From Mesorhizobium qingshengii (lineage in GTDB: Bacteria > Pseudomonadota > Alphaproteobacteria > Rhizobiales > Rhizobiaceae), in NCBI RefSeq assembly GCF_027563465.1, contig NZ_JAPFQA010000005.1, forward strand, positions 1 to 64,000: DNA of 64,000 nt. Reading direction: 5' to 3'. Within the stretch, counting starts at the first letter, position 1. Every line of letters begins with the position of its first letter. The notes under the pieces are model-generated. The model was not told the origin of the DNA and ran no database searches. It was given only the letters and a program-made list of their open reading frames with translations. The position numbers were made by a program, and so were the translations under genes. Of this stretch, positions 9,422-18,415 are shown piece after piece.

Positions 9422-10552
9422 CTACTTGTTGAGCGCGGCGAAATAGGCCTTCTCTATCTCGGCGGCCATCACATCGGCGCCGAAGCGTGCCTTGAGGCTG
9501 GCCTCATCGGGCATCAGGTTGCGATAGGCGGCGGGGTCGGCCAGCGCCTGGCTCATCCTGGCCGCAAGCTCGATCGGGTCGGGCCGGATCAGGGCAGGGG
9601 AGCCAGCGCCGAAAATCTCTGGTATGCCGCCGACGGCCGTGGCGATCATCGGTTTTCCCGCGGCTAGCGCCTCGAGGACGATGTAGGGCATGGCTTCTGC
9701 GCGCGACGGAACGACCACGAGCGCCGCCAGCGCGAAGGCTTCCCTGGCCGGCATCGGCGGCAGGAAACGGACATTGCCATCGAGCCCGAGGCGCTTCACT
9801 TGACCATGGTAACGCGGCAGGTCGTCACCGTCGCCCACCATGACCGCGGTAAGCGCGCGGCCGAGCTGGGGGCCGGCCGCGGCCAGCGCATCGATGAAGA
9901 TGTCGGGTCCCTTCAGGTCGCGCATCATGCCGATATAGAGCAGATCGGCACCATCGGCCCCGGTGATCACCGGTTCGAACTCGGCGGCACGCAGGCCGTT
10001 GTAGACCAAGGTGTTCGGGATCGGCGGTTCGCCGACCTTGCGGCGATAGGTTCGCCTTTCGTAGTCGGAAACAAACAGCAGGCAGTCGGTGAAGCGGGCC
10101 ATGAACCGCTCGAGCGCGAAGAACAGCTTTCCGGTGGTCGTGTTCTCGTCATAGTGGAGGGAGCCACCATGCGGCGAATAAAGGCGGGCTACGCGAGACC
10201 TTGATACCCGCAACAATGAGCCGAACAGACGGGCATAGGCGCCACCCTTGGCGCCGTGCCCGTGCAGCACGTCCGGCCGCAATTCCTTGATGATCCTGTA
10301 GGTGCGCCAGGCCGACGCCGCGTCGCCCGGGCCGACATGGCGTTGCATCGGCGTGCGATGGATGCCGAGCGCCAGCATATCGTTCATCTGCTCGAACAGG
10401 CGCTCCTCGAATTCTCCACCCGTCGTCGAATCGCAGACGATGCCGACCGAATGCCCGGCGGCAACCTGTGCCTCGGTCAGGTCGCGCACATGTCGGAAAA
10501 TTCCTCCGACGGGTGAGCGAAAGCAATGGACGATCCGGAGTTTGTCCGCCAC
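9422..10552 (-). CDS. Glycosyltransferase family 4
   Basis: A 376-residue GT-B enzyme. The N-terminal acceptor domain has a glycine-rich SPVGGIFRHV loop. The C-terminal nucleotide-sugar domain carries the E-x7-E motif in SRAEAMPYIVLEALAAGKP. It has no membrane segment and is probably peripheral on the cytoplasmic face. It lies between the Wza-like exporter and the priming transferase on the same strand, so it should add a later sugar of the same exopolysaccharide repeat unit. Confidence 0.9.
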   Translation of the reverse strand: MADKLRIVHCFRSPVGGIFRHVRDLTEAQVAAGHSVGIVCDSTTGGEFEERLFEQMNDMLALGIHRTPMQRHVGPGDAASAWRTYRIIKELRPDVLHGHGAKGGAYARLFGSLLRVSRSRVARLYSPHGGSLHYDENTTTGKLFFALERFMARFTDCLLFVSDYERRTYRRKVGEPPIPNTLVYNGLRAAEFEPVITGADGADLLYIGMMRDLKGPDIFIDALAAAGPQLGRALTAVMVGDGDDLPRYHGQVKRLGLDGNVRFLPPMPAREAFALAALVVVPSRAEAMPYIVLEALAAGKPMIATAVGGIPEIFGAGSPALIRPDPIELAARMSQALADPAAYRNLMPDEASLKARFGADVMAAEIEKAYFAALNK

Positions 10553-10563
10553 GTGGTGGTTCG

Positions 10564-11127
10564 TCAGAAGAGACGTTCGCGGACGTAGACGGTATCTCCG
10601 GGCAGCAGCGGGTCGGAAGTGACCACGCGGCCGGTCATCACCTTGCCGTTAATGTCGCGGGTGATGTCGACGCTTTCCTGGTTGGCGCGCGGTGTGAAGC
10701 CGCCGGCAATGGCGATCGCCTTCTGCACCGTCAGGCCGGGGACGTAGGAATATTGACCGGCAGCGCCCACTTCGCCCATGACGAAGATCGGCCGGTAGCG
10801 GTCGATCTCGACCGAGACGTCGGGATCGCGCAGATAGCCTTGTCGCAGCTTGTCGGCGATTTCCTTTTCCATCTGCTGTGCGGTGTGGCCGCGTGCCGGT
10901 ACGGCGCCGACAAGCGGGAAGGAGAGATAGCCGGATTGGTCGACACTGTAGGTATTGGTCAGCCCGTCCTGCTCGAACACGGTGACGCGGACGCGGTCGC
11001 CGGCGCCGAGGCGGTAGGGCTGATTGAGCACCTCGTGGAAGGCTGCCGGCGTCGGCCGGTAGCTGGAGCAGCCGGCAAGCATCGATACGGCAAGCAGCGC
11101 GCGAAAGAGGGAAGCAGTGCTTTTCAT
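10564..11127 (-). CDS. Polysaccharide export lipoprotein (Wza/ExoF-like, short form)
   Basis: A 187-residue secreted protein with a lipoprotein signal; the lipobox LAGC places the acylated Cys near residue 20. A Poly_export domain (YRLGAGDRVRVTVF) is followed by a SLBB-like segment (VMGEVGAAGQYSYVPGLTVQ). It lacks the long C-terminus of Wza, as in the short rhizobial exporters. The stop precedes the glycosyltransferase start by only 11 bases. It should form or contribute to the outer-membrane channel for the polymer. Confidence 0.9.
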   Translation of the reverse strand: MKSTASLFRALLAVSMLAGCSSYRPTPAAFHEVLNQPYRLGAGDRVRVTVFEQDGLTNTYSVDQSGYLSFPLVGAVPARGHTAQQMEKEIADKLRQGYLRDPDVSVEIDRYRPIFVMGEVGAAGQYSYVPGLTVQKAIAIAGGFTPRANQESVDITRDINGKVMTGRVVTSDPLLPGDTVYVRERLF

Positions 11128-11385
11128 GACCGGACACGTACCTTCGACTGGTCGCTGCAGCGTCGCAGCAAGCTCGGGGATCGAGTTTCGTTATCATCCT
11201 GTTAGGGTTAATGGCCGGTAAAGGAGGTGGCGGATACGGCGAGCGTCGGCAAGAGTTTTCGCGGTCTTTGGCGGTTTTGTTTGTTGCCTTCCAGTAAACC
11301 CTAACGACAGCTTACCGTGATCTTAACGGCTGAGTTACCATAGTTGTTTACGGTGCATCCTGACCCAGTACCGGAGTAGGGATGC

Positions 11386-13635
11386 ATGTCCGTTCAGTCC
11401 GCGGCCGCAGATGTCGACGTCGATCTCAGGCAGCTCTTCGCCAGTCTGGCGAGGAACTGGCTGCGCATCCTCGTCGTCACGCTGGTGGTGACCGGCGCGG
11501 CTTTCGCGTTCGCCTCGACGGCAACCCGGCACTACAAGGCCCAGGCACAAGTGGAGATCATTCCACGTGAATCGGTCTATACGCGGCCGGCCGGCAACAA
11601 CGACACCGACAAGCCAATCCTCGATGAATCGGGCATCGCCACCCAGGTCCAGATAATTTCCTCAAATGACATCCTCAAGCAGGTGGCGCAGAAGCTCGAT
11701 CTGGCGAAACTGCCCGAATTCGACGAAGCAGCCGGCATGTCATCGTTGAGTCGCCTGCTGGTTCTGGTCGGGTTGAAAAGCGACCCGATGGACATACCGG
11801 TCGACGAGCGCGTGCTGAAGAAGATGCGCGAGAAGCTCAACGTCTATGGCGTTGAAAAGACCCGCATTATCGCCATCGAGTTTTCCTCGCAGGATCCGAT
11901 GCTCGCAGCGGCGGTCCCTGACGCCATTGCCGCTGCCTATATCGCTGGCCAAGGGACAGCCAAGCTCGAATCCAATGCCGCGGCCGCTGATTTTCTGGCG
12001 CCGGAGATCGCCGACCTGCAGCAGCAGGTCAAGGCTGCCGAGGCCAAGGTCGCGACCTACCGCGCCCAGTCCGATCTTCTGATGGGCGGCAACAACTCGG
12101 TGCTGGCCACGCAGCAGCTTGCGGAGCTGTCGAGCGAACTGTCGAAAGTGCGTGGCAATCGTGCCTCGGCGGAAGCGACAGCGGACAATGTGCGCAAGGT
12201 GCTGCGGAATGGCGGTTCGCTGGATACGGTGCCGGAAGTCCTGTCATCGGACCTGATCCAGCGTCTGCGTGAGCGACAGGTCGAATTGCGCTCCAATATC
12301 GCCGATCTGTCCACGACCCTGCTTGGCAATCATCCGCGCATTCGCGCGCTGAAGTCGCAACTGGCCGATCTCGATGCACAGATCCGCGGCGAAGCCGAGA
12401 AGATCATAAAGGGCCTGCTGGCGCAGGCCGATACGGCCAAGGCGCGCGAGAGCCAGCTTGTCGCCGATGTCAATACGCTGAAGGCGGCTTCGGCGCGCGC
12501 CGGCGAACAGCAGGTCGATCTCGACGCACTGCAGCGCGACGCCGCTGCCAAGCGCCAGCAACTCGAGCTTTATCTGACCAATTACCGCGAAGCGGCTTCT
12601 CGCCAGGATCGCAAGTATCTGCCCGTCGACGCCCGCATCTCCTCAAAGGCCTCGGTACCGTCCGAGCCCTATTTCCCGAAGGTCCTGCCGATCGTCAGCG
12701 CCGCTTTCGTCGCATCGCTGCTGATCATGGCCATTGCGACGCTTCTGCAGGAGCTGTTTTCAGGCCGCGCGATGCGGCCGGCGGCGGGTGCCGGCTTCGA
12801 GCCGATCGATGAGGTCGCGATGCCGGTTGTCCGCCAGGAACCCGCTACCCTCCAGGAGATGGGGGAATATCCGGCTGAAGCGGTGGTCGAGCCCGACAAG
12901 GCCCCGCTGCCCTATACAACTGCAATGCCCGAGACCGTCGCGTCCGATATGGCCGAGGCCCCTGGCATGGTTGCGGTGCCCGAGGCGGTGCCAGCCGAGC
13001 GTATCGCCGACGAGATCGAACCGGCACGTTCCAGCCTGGGTGAGATCGACATCGAAAAGGCGGCTGAGAAGCTGATCGCAAGCGGGGCCGCGCGCGCCAT
13101 ATTCGTCTCTCCGGAGGGCGATGAGGCAGCCGCATCGGCGGTCCTGGTGGCGCGCGAGGTCTCGGACGCCGGCCTGCGCGTCTTGTTGCTGGACCTGACG
13201 GCGTCGGGGGCTGCCTCGCGGCCGATGCTGGACAGTGGTCTTTTCCCCGGCATCACCAATCTGCTCGCTTCGGAAGCGCAGTTCAGCGACGTCATCCACG
13301 CCGATCTCTACTCGGACTGCCACGTCATCCCCGTCGGCACCGCCGATCCGGTCCGCGCCATGCGCGCGGCCGATCGGCTTCCGATCATCATGCAGTCGCT
13401 GACCACCGCCTATGACCTTGTCGTTGTCGAATGCGGACCGGCCGATGCGCAGGGTATCGGCCGTCTGGCCGGCGATGCCACCGAGGTCTTTCTCTCGATG
13501 CTGGAACCGGACGACGAAGTGGCACAGGCCGCGGTCAAGCTGATCGAAAGCGGCTATCCCGACCTGACACTGGTGACGCCGCTCGGCCACGAGCCGCCCG
13601 GCAATCCGGTGCCGGGACGGCGCTCCGCCGCGTGA
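11386..13635 (+). CDS. Exopolysaccharide co-polymerase (Wzz/ExoP-like) with degenerate kinase-like domain
   Basis: A 749-residue inner-membrane protein divergent from the exporter. Wzz topology is clear: one helix near residues 26-44, a long coiled-coil periplasmic region to about residue 430, and a second helix near 435-456. The cytoplasmic tail (from about residue 565) resembles a CpsD/MinD-fold domain with strands VLLLDL and DLVVVECGPAD. Its P-loop position reads VSPEGDEAAAS without the GK[ST] signature, and there is no tyrosine-rich tail. It probably controls chain length without autokinase activity. Confidence 0.87.
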   Translation: MSVQSAAADVDVDLRQLFASLARNWLRILVVTLVVTGAAFAFASTATRHYKAQAQVEIIPRESVYTRPAGNNDTDKPILDESGIATQVQIISSNDILKQVAQKLDLAKLPEFDEAAGMSSLSRLLVLVGLKSDPMDIPVDERVLKKMREKLNVYGVEKTRIIAIEFSSQDPMLAAAVPDAIAAAYIAGQGTAKLESNAAAADFLAPEIADLQQQVKAAEAKVATYRAQSDLLMGGNNSVLATQQLAELSSELSKVRGNRASAEATADNVRKVLRNGGSLDTVPEVLSSDLIQRLRERQVELRSNIADLSTTLLGNHPRIRALKSQLADLDAQIRGEAEKIIKGLLAQADTAKARESQLVADVNTLKAASARAGEQQVDLDALQRDAAAKRQQLELYLTNYREAASRQDRKYLPVDARISSKASVPSEPYFPKVLPIVSAAFVASLLIMAIATLLQELFSGRAMRPAAGAGFEPIDEVAMPVVRQEPATLQEMGEYPAEAVVEPDKAPLPYTTAMPETVASDMAEAPGMVAVPEAVPAERIADEIEPARSSLGEIDIEKAAEKLIASGAARAIFVSPEGDEAAASAVLVAREVSDAGLRVLLLDLTASGAASRPMLDSGLFPGITNLLASEAQFSDVIHADLYSDCHVIPVGTADPVRAMRAADRLPIIMQSLTTAYDLVVVECGPADAQGIGRLAGDATEVFLSMLEPDDEVAQAAVKLIESGYPDLTLVTPLGHEPPGNPVPGRRSAA

Positions 13636-13679
13636 AAGAGCCGTAGAGCGCTTGTGGGGGCCTGTTCGGAGGTCCGGTT

Positions 13680-14525
13680 CTATCCCAGCTCCAGGGTCGT
13701 CACGCCGAATATCCGGTGCGGGCCGAGCTTCGGGGGCGGACCCTTGTACATGCGGGTGGTGGTGAAGGTCGGTGAGAAGCCTGCCGCATCGAGCGCGGCG
13801 ATGAAGTCCACATTGGCGGCCGGAACGTCGATGTGAAAGTCGCCGCCCTCGCACGCACCCGCCAGCCCCTCCAGCAGGTGCAGCGCGACTCCGATATCGT
13901 CGGCAAACAGCGGGCCGATCTTAAAGCCATTGCGACAGGAGCGCGCCACGGCATAGCCCGTCGTTCCAAGAGATGAGATCACCGCCAGCGCGTGGTGGGG
14001 CGGCTGCAGCCATCGCCGCAGGAAGGCGCGCCGAGGGGCGGGGAAGCAATGGGCATCATAGGCGATGATGTCGGGTACGAGCTCGGTCTTCACCGTCCTG
14101 AGTCCGTCCGCCCTGACCGGCGGGCCCGCCTTGCGGCCGCTGTAGCGGATTGTTTCATAGGCCGGACTGAAGCCCTTGCGCCGGTAATTGGCCTGCTGCT
14201 CTGCCACGCCGTCGAGGCCGACGGTGCGACCGGCAAGTCTTTTCATGCCAGCGTTCCAGACCGCCTTGCCGAAGCCTTTGCCGCGCTTGTCCGGCCGGCA
14301 GATGTAGAGGCCGATGAAGCCGAATTCGCGGCCATAGGCCACCGCCGAGATCGCCGCGACCATTTCGTTGCCGACGAAGGCACCGATGAAGCCTTCGGGG
14401 TCCGCGGCCTGGAACATCGCCGCGTCCTCGAGACCAGGGTTCCAGCCTTCCGCCGCTGCCCAGTCGATCAGGACCGTCAACTCCTGCAGCGACAGCGTGC
14501 GGATGGTTGGCTTCATTGCGCTCAC
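13680..14525 (-). CDS. GNAT N-acetyltransferase with C-terminal YitH-like domain
   Basis: A 281-residue protein. The N-terminal GNAT domain shows the acetyl-CoA loop RPDKRGKGFGKAV near residue 80. The second half resembles the Acetyltransf_18 (YitH) domain. The GTG start at 14525 overlaps the racemase stop codon (GTGA), so the two are translationally coupled; ATG 14516 is an alternative. In this operon it may acetylate the amine or amino acid taken up by the importer. The substrate is unknown. Confidence 0.8.
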   Translation of the reverse strand: MSAMKPTIRTLSLQELTVLIDWAAAEGWNPGLEDAAMFQAADPEGFIGAFVGNEMVAAISAVAYGREFGFIGLYICRPDKRGKGFGKAVWNAGMKRLAGRTVGLDGVAEQQANYRRKGFSPAYETIRYSGRKAGPPVRADGLRTVKTELVPDIIAYDAHCFPAPRRAFLRRWLQPPHHALAVISSLGTTGYAVARSCRNGFKIGPLFADDIGVALHLLEGLAGACEGGDFHIDVPAANVDFIAALDAAGFSPTFTTTRMYKGPPPKLGPHRIFGVTTLELG

Positions 14526-15274
14526 TCCGCTGCGACTGCTCCGGGTGAGAAGGATTTCAGCACACCACGATAGGGCTTGGCCAGCGGGCTCGCATAGGCG
14601 CCGCGCTTCGATGTCGACAGGCCGAGTGCGATCAGCGCCTCGGCCTGCTTCAGCGCCGCGCCGACGCCGTCGATGACCGGCAGTTCGAATTCCGCCTGCA
14701 GCCGGTGCGCGAGATCGGCCATGCCGGCGCAGCCGAGCACGATGGCCTCGGCGCGGTCCTCGTCGACGGCGCGGGCGATTTCGTCGCGCAGCTTTCCGAC
14801 CGCGCCCGATGCCGGATCGTCAAGCGCAAGTACCGGAATGTCGGCGACGCGCACGCGCGCCCGTCCCGCCATGCCGTAGCGCTGCACCAGCGCCTCCACC
14901 GGCACGCGCGAGCGGTCGGTGGTGGTGACGACGCTGAATCGCTGGGCGATGAAGGACGCCATGCCGAGGGCCGCCTCGCAGATTCCAATGACGGGAATCG
15001 CGGCCATGGCGCGCGCCGCGTCGAGGCCGGTGTCGTCGAAGCAGGCGATGATGGCCGCCTGCGCGCCGCGCCGCTCACCGGCGGCGATCTCCATCAGCAG
15101 GCCAGGCACGGCGAGCGCCTCGTCATAATAGCCTTCGATCGAGGCCGGCCCCATCGATGAGGTCACGGCGACGACCTCGGTCCAGGCGCCAGCCGCCGCG
15201 CGCGCCGCGGCCGCGATGGTCTCGGTCATGCTGGCCGTCGTGTTGGGATTCACCACCAGTATCCGCACGATCAA
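14522..15274 (-). CDS. Asp/Glu/hydantoin racemase family protein
   Basis: A 250-residue cytoplasmic enzyme. The N-terminus ILVVNPNTT is the family signature. The two catalytic cysteines sit in IIACFDDTGLDAA and IVLGCAGMADLA, the arrangement of cofactor-independent racemases such as hydantoin and allantoin racemases. The TTG start overlaps the upstream permease stop (TTGA). Coupling to a polyamine-type importer suggests a nitrogenous, chiral substrate; hydantoins, allantoin or an amino acid are all possible. Confidence 0.88.
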   Translation of the reverse strand: MIVRILVVNPNTTASMTETIAAAARAAAGAWTEVVAVTSSMGPASIEGYYDEALAVPGLLMEIAAGERRGAQAAIIACFDDTGLDAARAMAAIPVIGICEAALGMASFIAQRFSVVTTTDRSRVPVEALVQRYGMAGRARVRVADIPVLALDDPASGAVGKLRDEIARAVDEDRAEAIVLGCAGMADLAHRLQAEFELPVIDGVGAALKQAEALIALGLSTSKRGAYASPLAKPYRGVLKSFSPGAVAAE

Positions 15275-16089
15275 GCTCTCGCCCGGCGGCGGCCGACATG
15301 GAGGATGGCGCCCAGCGTTGCCAGGATCACCAGGAAGGAAAACACGGTCGTCACCGTGCCCAGCGCATAGAGCACCGGCGTCGTCACATTGGTCGTCATG
15401 CCGTAGATTTCCAGCGGCAGCGTGTTGAAGGTGCCCGACGTCATCAGCGTGCGGGCGAATTCATCGTAGGACAAGGTGAAGCCGAACAGGCCGACGCCGA
15501 TCAGGCTCGGCGCGATCATCGGCAGCACGACGTGGACGAAGGTCTGCCAGGAGGTGGCGCCCAGATCGCGCGCGGCTTCCTCATAGGCAGGCGAGAAGCG
15601 GTTGAAGACGGCGAACATGATCAGCACGCCGAAGGGCAGCGTCCAGGTCAGATGCGCGCCCAAGGCCGATGTGTACCAGGCCGGGCGAAAGCCGATCTGC
15701 TGGAAGACGACGCCGATGCCCAGTGAAATGATGATCGAAGGCACGACGAGGCTGGCGACGGCGAGGTAGAACAGGGCCGTGGCGCCTCGGAAATTCCGGC
15801 GGAAGGCAAGACCCGCGAGCAGCGACACCACGACGGTGACGATCATCACCATGACGCCCAGCACCAGCGAGCGCCTGAAGCTGCCGCCGAAATCGCCGAC
15901 CGCCTGGCGTTCGAACAGATTGGCGAACCAGTGCAGCGACACACCATTGAGCGGAAACGTCAGTCCGCCCTCGGGCCCCTGGAAGGACAGGATCAGGATC
16001 GCCGACAGCGGGCCATAGAGGAACAGCACGAAGAGCGTGAAGAACACTGCCAGCACGTAGAATTCGAAGCTGCGTTTTTCGTGGCTCAT
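15271..16089 (-). CDS. ABC transporter permease, PotC-like
   Basis: A 272-residue inner-membrane protein with six helices and the EAA loop EEAARDLGATSWQTFVHVV, through which it contacts the ATPase. It is the second permease of the spermidine/putrescine/2-aminoethylphosphonate-type importer encoded here. It follows the first permease by one base and overlaps the racemase start. Substrate specificity resides mainly in the binding protein. Confidence 0.92.
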   Translation of the reverse strand: MSHEKRSFEFYVLAVFFTLFVLFLYGPLSAILILSFQGPEGGLTFPLNGVSLHWFANLFERQAVGDFGGSFRRSLVLGVMVMIVTVVVSLLAGLAFRRNFRGATALFYLAVASLVVPSIIISLGIGVVFQQIGFRPAWYTSALGAHLTWTLPFGVLIMFAVFNRFSPAYEEAARDLGATSWQTFVHVVLPMIAPSLIGVGLFGFTLSYDEFARTLMTSGTFNTLPLEIYGMTTNVTTPVLYALGTVTTVFSFLVILATLGAILHVGRRRARA

Positions 16090-16090
16090 G

Positions 16091-17002
16091 TCACAGTTCT
16101 TTCCTGATATCGACGATGCGCAGGATGCCGGCGACCATCAAGAGCACCAGCACCAGCAGCACGACGGCGTTGGCGGCGGCCGCCGGATATTGCAGCAGCG
16201 ACATCTGGTTTTTCATCATCAGCGCCACCGACGCGCTCTGCCCGCCCGACATCACCTGCACGGTTGAGAAATCGGCCATCACCAGGGTGACGACGAAGAT
16301 GGTGCCGATCGCCATGCCTGGCTTGGCCAGCGGAATGATGACGTTCCACAGCACTTGCCAGCCCGAAGCGCCGGCGTCGCGGGCGGCCTCGACCAGCGAG
16401 CGGTCGATGCGCATCAGCGTGTTGAAGATCGGCGTCACCATGAACAGCGTGTAGAGATGCACCATGGCCAGCACGACGGCGAATTCGGAATAGAGCAGCC
16501 ATTCGATGGGCTTGGGCACAATGCCCAGATGCACCAGCGTAGAATTGATCAGGCCGTTGCGGCCGAGCACCGGGATCCACGAGATCATGCGGATGATGTT
16601 GGAAGTCAGGAAGGGAACGGTGCAGACCAGGAACAGCACCATCTGCATGGCCGTGGTGCGGATGTGGAAGGCGAGGAAATAGGCGACCCAGAAGCCGATG
16701 AACAAGGTCAGCGCCCAGACGATGGCCGCGAATTTGATCGTGTTGAGATAGGTTTTCCAGGTGACCCAAGAGCCCAGCACGTCGGAATAGTTGGTGGCCA
16801 GGAAATCCGGGTACATGGCGGCGAAGTCGTAGTCCCAGAAAGAGACGACGACGATCATGATGATCGGCAACAGCAGGAACGCACCGAGGATCAGCGCCAG
16901 CGGCGCCGATTGCAGATAGGGCGTGACGGCGCCGAGCGAGAAGCGGCGGCGCCTGGCGGGTTTCGCGGCGGCGATTGCGGGACGTTCGAGCGCGACTGTC
17001 AT
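16091..17002 (-). CDS. ABC transporter permease, PotB-like
   Basis: A 303-residue permease with six helices and the EAA loop VEAARDAGASGWQVLWNVI. A basic stretch (PARRRRFS) precedes the first helix, consistent with an inside N-terminus. The ATG at 17002 was chosen because further upstream the frame runs into the hairpin-containing spacer. It pairs with the PotC-like permease to form the membrane channel. Confidence 0.92.
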   Translation of the reverse strand: MTVALERPAIAAAKPARRRRFSLGAVTPYLQSAPLALILGAFLLLPIIMIVVVSFWDYDFAAMYPDFLATNYSDVLGSWVTWKTYLNTIKFAAIVWALTLFIGFWVAYFLAFHIRTTAMQMVLFLVCTVPFLTSNIIRMISWIPVLGRNGLINSTLVHLGIVPKPIEWLLYSEFAVVLAMVHLYTLFMVTPIFNTLMRIDRSLVEAARDAGASGWQVLWNVIIPLAKPGMAIGTIFVVTLVMADFSTVQVMSGGQSASVALMMKNQMSLLQYPAAAANAVVLLVLVLLMVAGILRIVDIRKEL

Positions 17003-17039
17003 CAATGCTCTCGGGTTTGGCGATGCGGCCTGAGCCGTG

Positions 17040-17068
17040 TTCCCTTCTCCCACGAGGGGAGAAGGGAA
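17040..17068 (-). repeat. Intercistronic hairpin between binding-protein and permease genes
   Basis: A perfect 12-bp inverted repeat, TTCCCTTCTCCC paired with GGGAGAAGGGAA, with a five-base loop. It lies in the 89-base spacer between the binding-protein gene and the first permease gene. There is no U-run after it. At this position such stem-loops commonly stabilise the upstream mRNA and allow more binding protein than permease to be made. Confidence 0.75.
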
Positions 17069-17091
17069 GAGGAGGCGCGCGCTAGGCTTCC

Positions 17092-18381
17092 TTACGCCGC
17101 GATGAATTCGTTCCAGCGCTTCACCATGTAGCGGTCCTCGTCCATGACGGAGTTCCAGCAGGCGACATGGCCCATGCGCTCCTCGAACGAGCCGCCGTCG
17201 CGCAGCGCGCCGGCCTTTTCCATGACGGTGCCGTCGGGCGCCTTGATGTCGCCCTTGGCTGGCTTGCCCTCGATCCAGTAGCCCCACTCGTCCTCGGTCA
17301 TGAACTTCTTGGCCGAGACCATGTTGGCCGAGTAGTAGCCCTGGCGGTTGAGATAGCCGCCGACCCAGCCAGACGTGTACCAGTTGATGTATTCATAGGC
17401 GGCGTCGAGCTGGGCGCCCGAGAGATGCGCCGCCAGCCCAAGCCCGCCGCCCCATGAGCGGTAGCCTTCCTTGAGCGGCTGGAAGCGGCAGGCGATACCC
17501 TTGGAACGTACGGCGGCGACAGCCGGCGACCACATCGACTGGATGACCACTTCGCCCGACGCCATCAGGTTGACGCTCTCGTCGAAGGATTTCCAGAAGG
17601 CGCGGAACTGGCCGCCCTGCTTGGCCTTGATCAGGAAGTCGATGGTCTTGTCGATCTCTTCCTTGGTCATGTTGCCCTTGTCGGCATATTTGATGTTGCC
17701 CATGGCTTCCATGATCATGGCGGCGTCCATGATGCCGATGGACGGGATGTTGAGGATCGCGGTCTTGCCCTTGAAGGCCGGGTCCATGATGTCGGCCCAG
17801 GTGGTGATGTCGCGGCCGACGAGATCGGGGCGGATGCCCAGCGTGTCGGCGTTATAGATGGTCGGCACCATCGTGAACCAGTTGGTCGGCGCCTTGGCGA
17901 ACACCTTGCTGTCCTGCGCCTCGACGAAGCCGACCGTGTGCGGCGCGGTGCCTTGGGCAATCACGCTGTCGGGCGTCAGCTTGCCGGTTTTGAACAGCGG
18001 CACCAGCTCGTCGTAATATTTCAGCTTGCTGACATCCATCGGCTGCAGCACACCGGTGGGGAACACTTTCTTGCAGATCCAGTATTCGATGTCGGCGATG
18101 TCGTAACTGTCGGGCTGGGTTACGGCGCGCTGGGCGGCGGCGTCGGAATCGGTCGCGGTCATTTCCAGCGTGATGCCGAGGTCGGCCTTGCACTTGTCGG
18201 CGATGGCATTGAGGTTCGACACGCCGGTGCCGAACTGGCGCAACGTGATGTTGGATTGCGCCCAGATCGTCGGGAAGCCGGTGATGGCGCCGGATCCGGC
18301 GGCGAGGCCGACGGCCGCCGCACCTGTCTTGAGCAGCGAGCGGCGCGATATGCCCGTCTTGGCTTGCGTGGTGTTTGTCAT
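17092..18381 (-). CDS. ABC transporter periplasmic substrate-binding protein, PotD-like
   Basis: A 429-residue exported protein with a twin-arginine type leader (SRRSLLKTG, then an Ala/Gly-rich core, cleavage probably after WAQ). The mature part has the extracellular solute-binding fold of the PotD/PhnS group (GAKTAILNIPSIGIMD-like segments, YEYINWYTSGW). It delivers the ligand to the adjacent permeases. Polyamines, aminophosphonates and opine-like compounds are all plausible ligands. Confidence 0.9.
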   Translation of the reverse strand: MTNTTQAKTGISRRSLLKTGAAAVGLAAGSGAITGFPTIWAQSNITLRQFGTGVSNLNAIADKCKADLGITLEMTATDSDAAAQRAVTQPDSYDIADIEYWICKKVFPTGVLQPMDVSKLKYYDELVPLFKTGKLTPDSVIAQGTAPHTVGFVEAQDSKVFAKAPTNWFTMVPTIYNADTLGIRPDLVGRDITTWADIMDPAFKGKTAILNIPSIGIMDAAMIMEAMGNIKYADKGNMTKEEIDKTIDFLIKAKQGGQFRAFWKSFDESVNLMASGEVVIQSMWSPAVAAVRSKGIACRFQPLKEGYRSWGGGLGLAAHLSGAQLDAAYEYINWYTSGWVGGYLNRQGYYSANMVSAKKFMTEDEWGYWIEGKPAKGDIKAPDGTVMEKAGALRDGGSFEERMGHVACWNSVMDEDRYMVKRWNEFIAA

Positions 18382-18415
18382 GTCTATTCCCCTTTCTTGT
18401 TTTGCTTCGTTGGCG

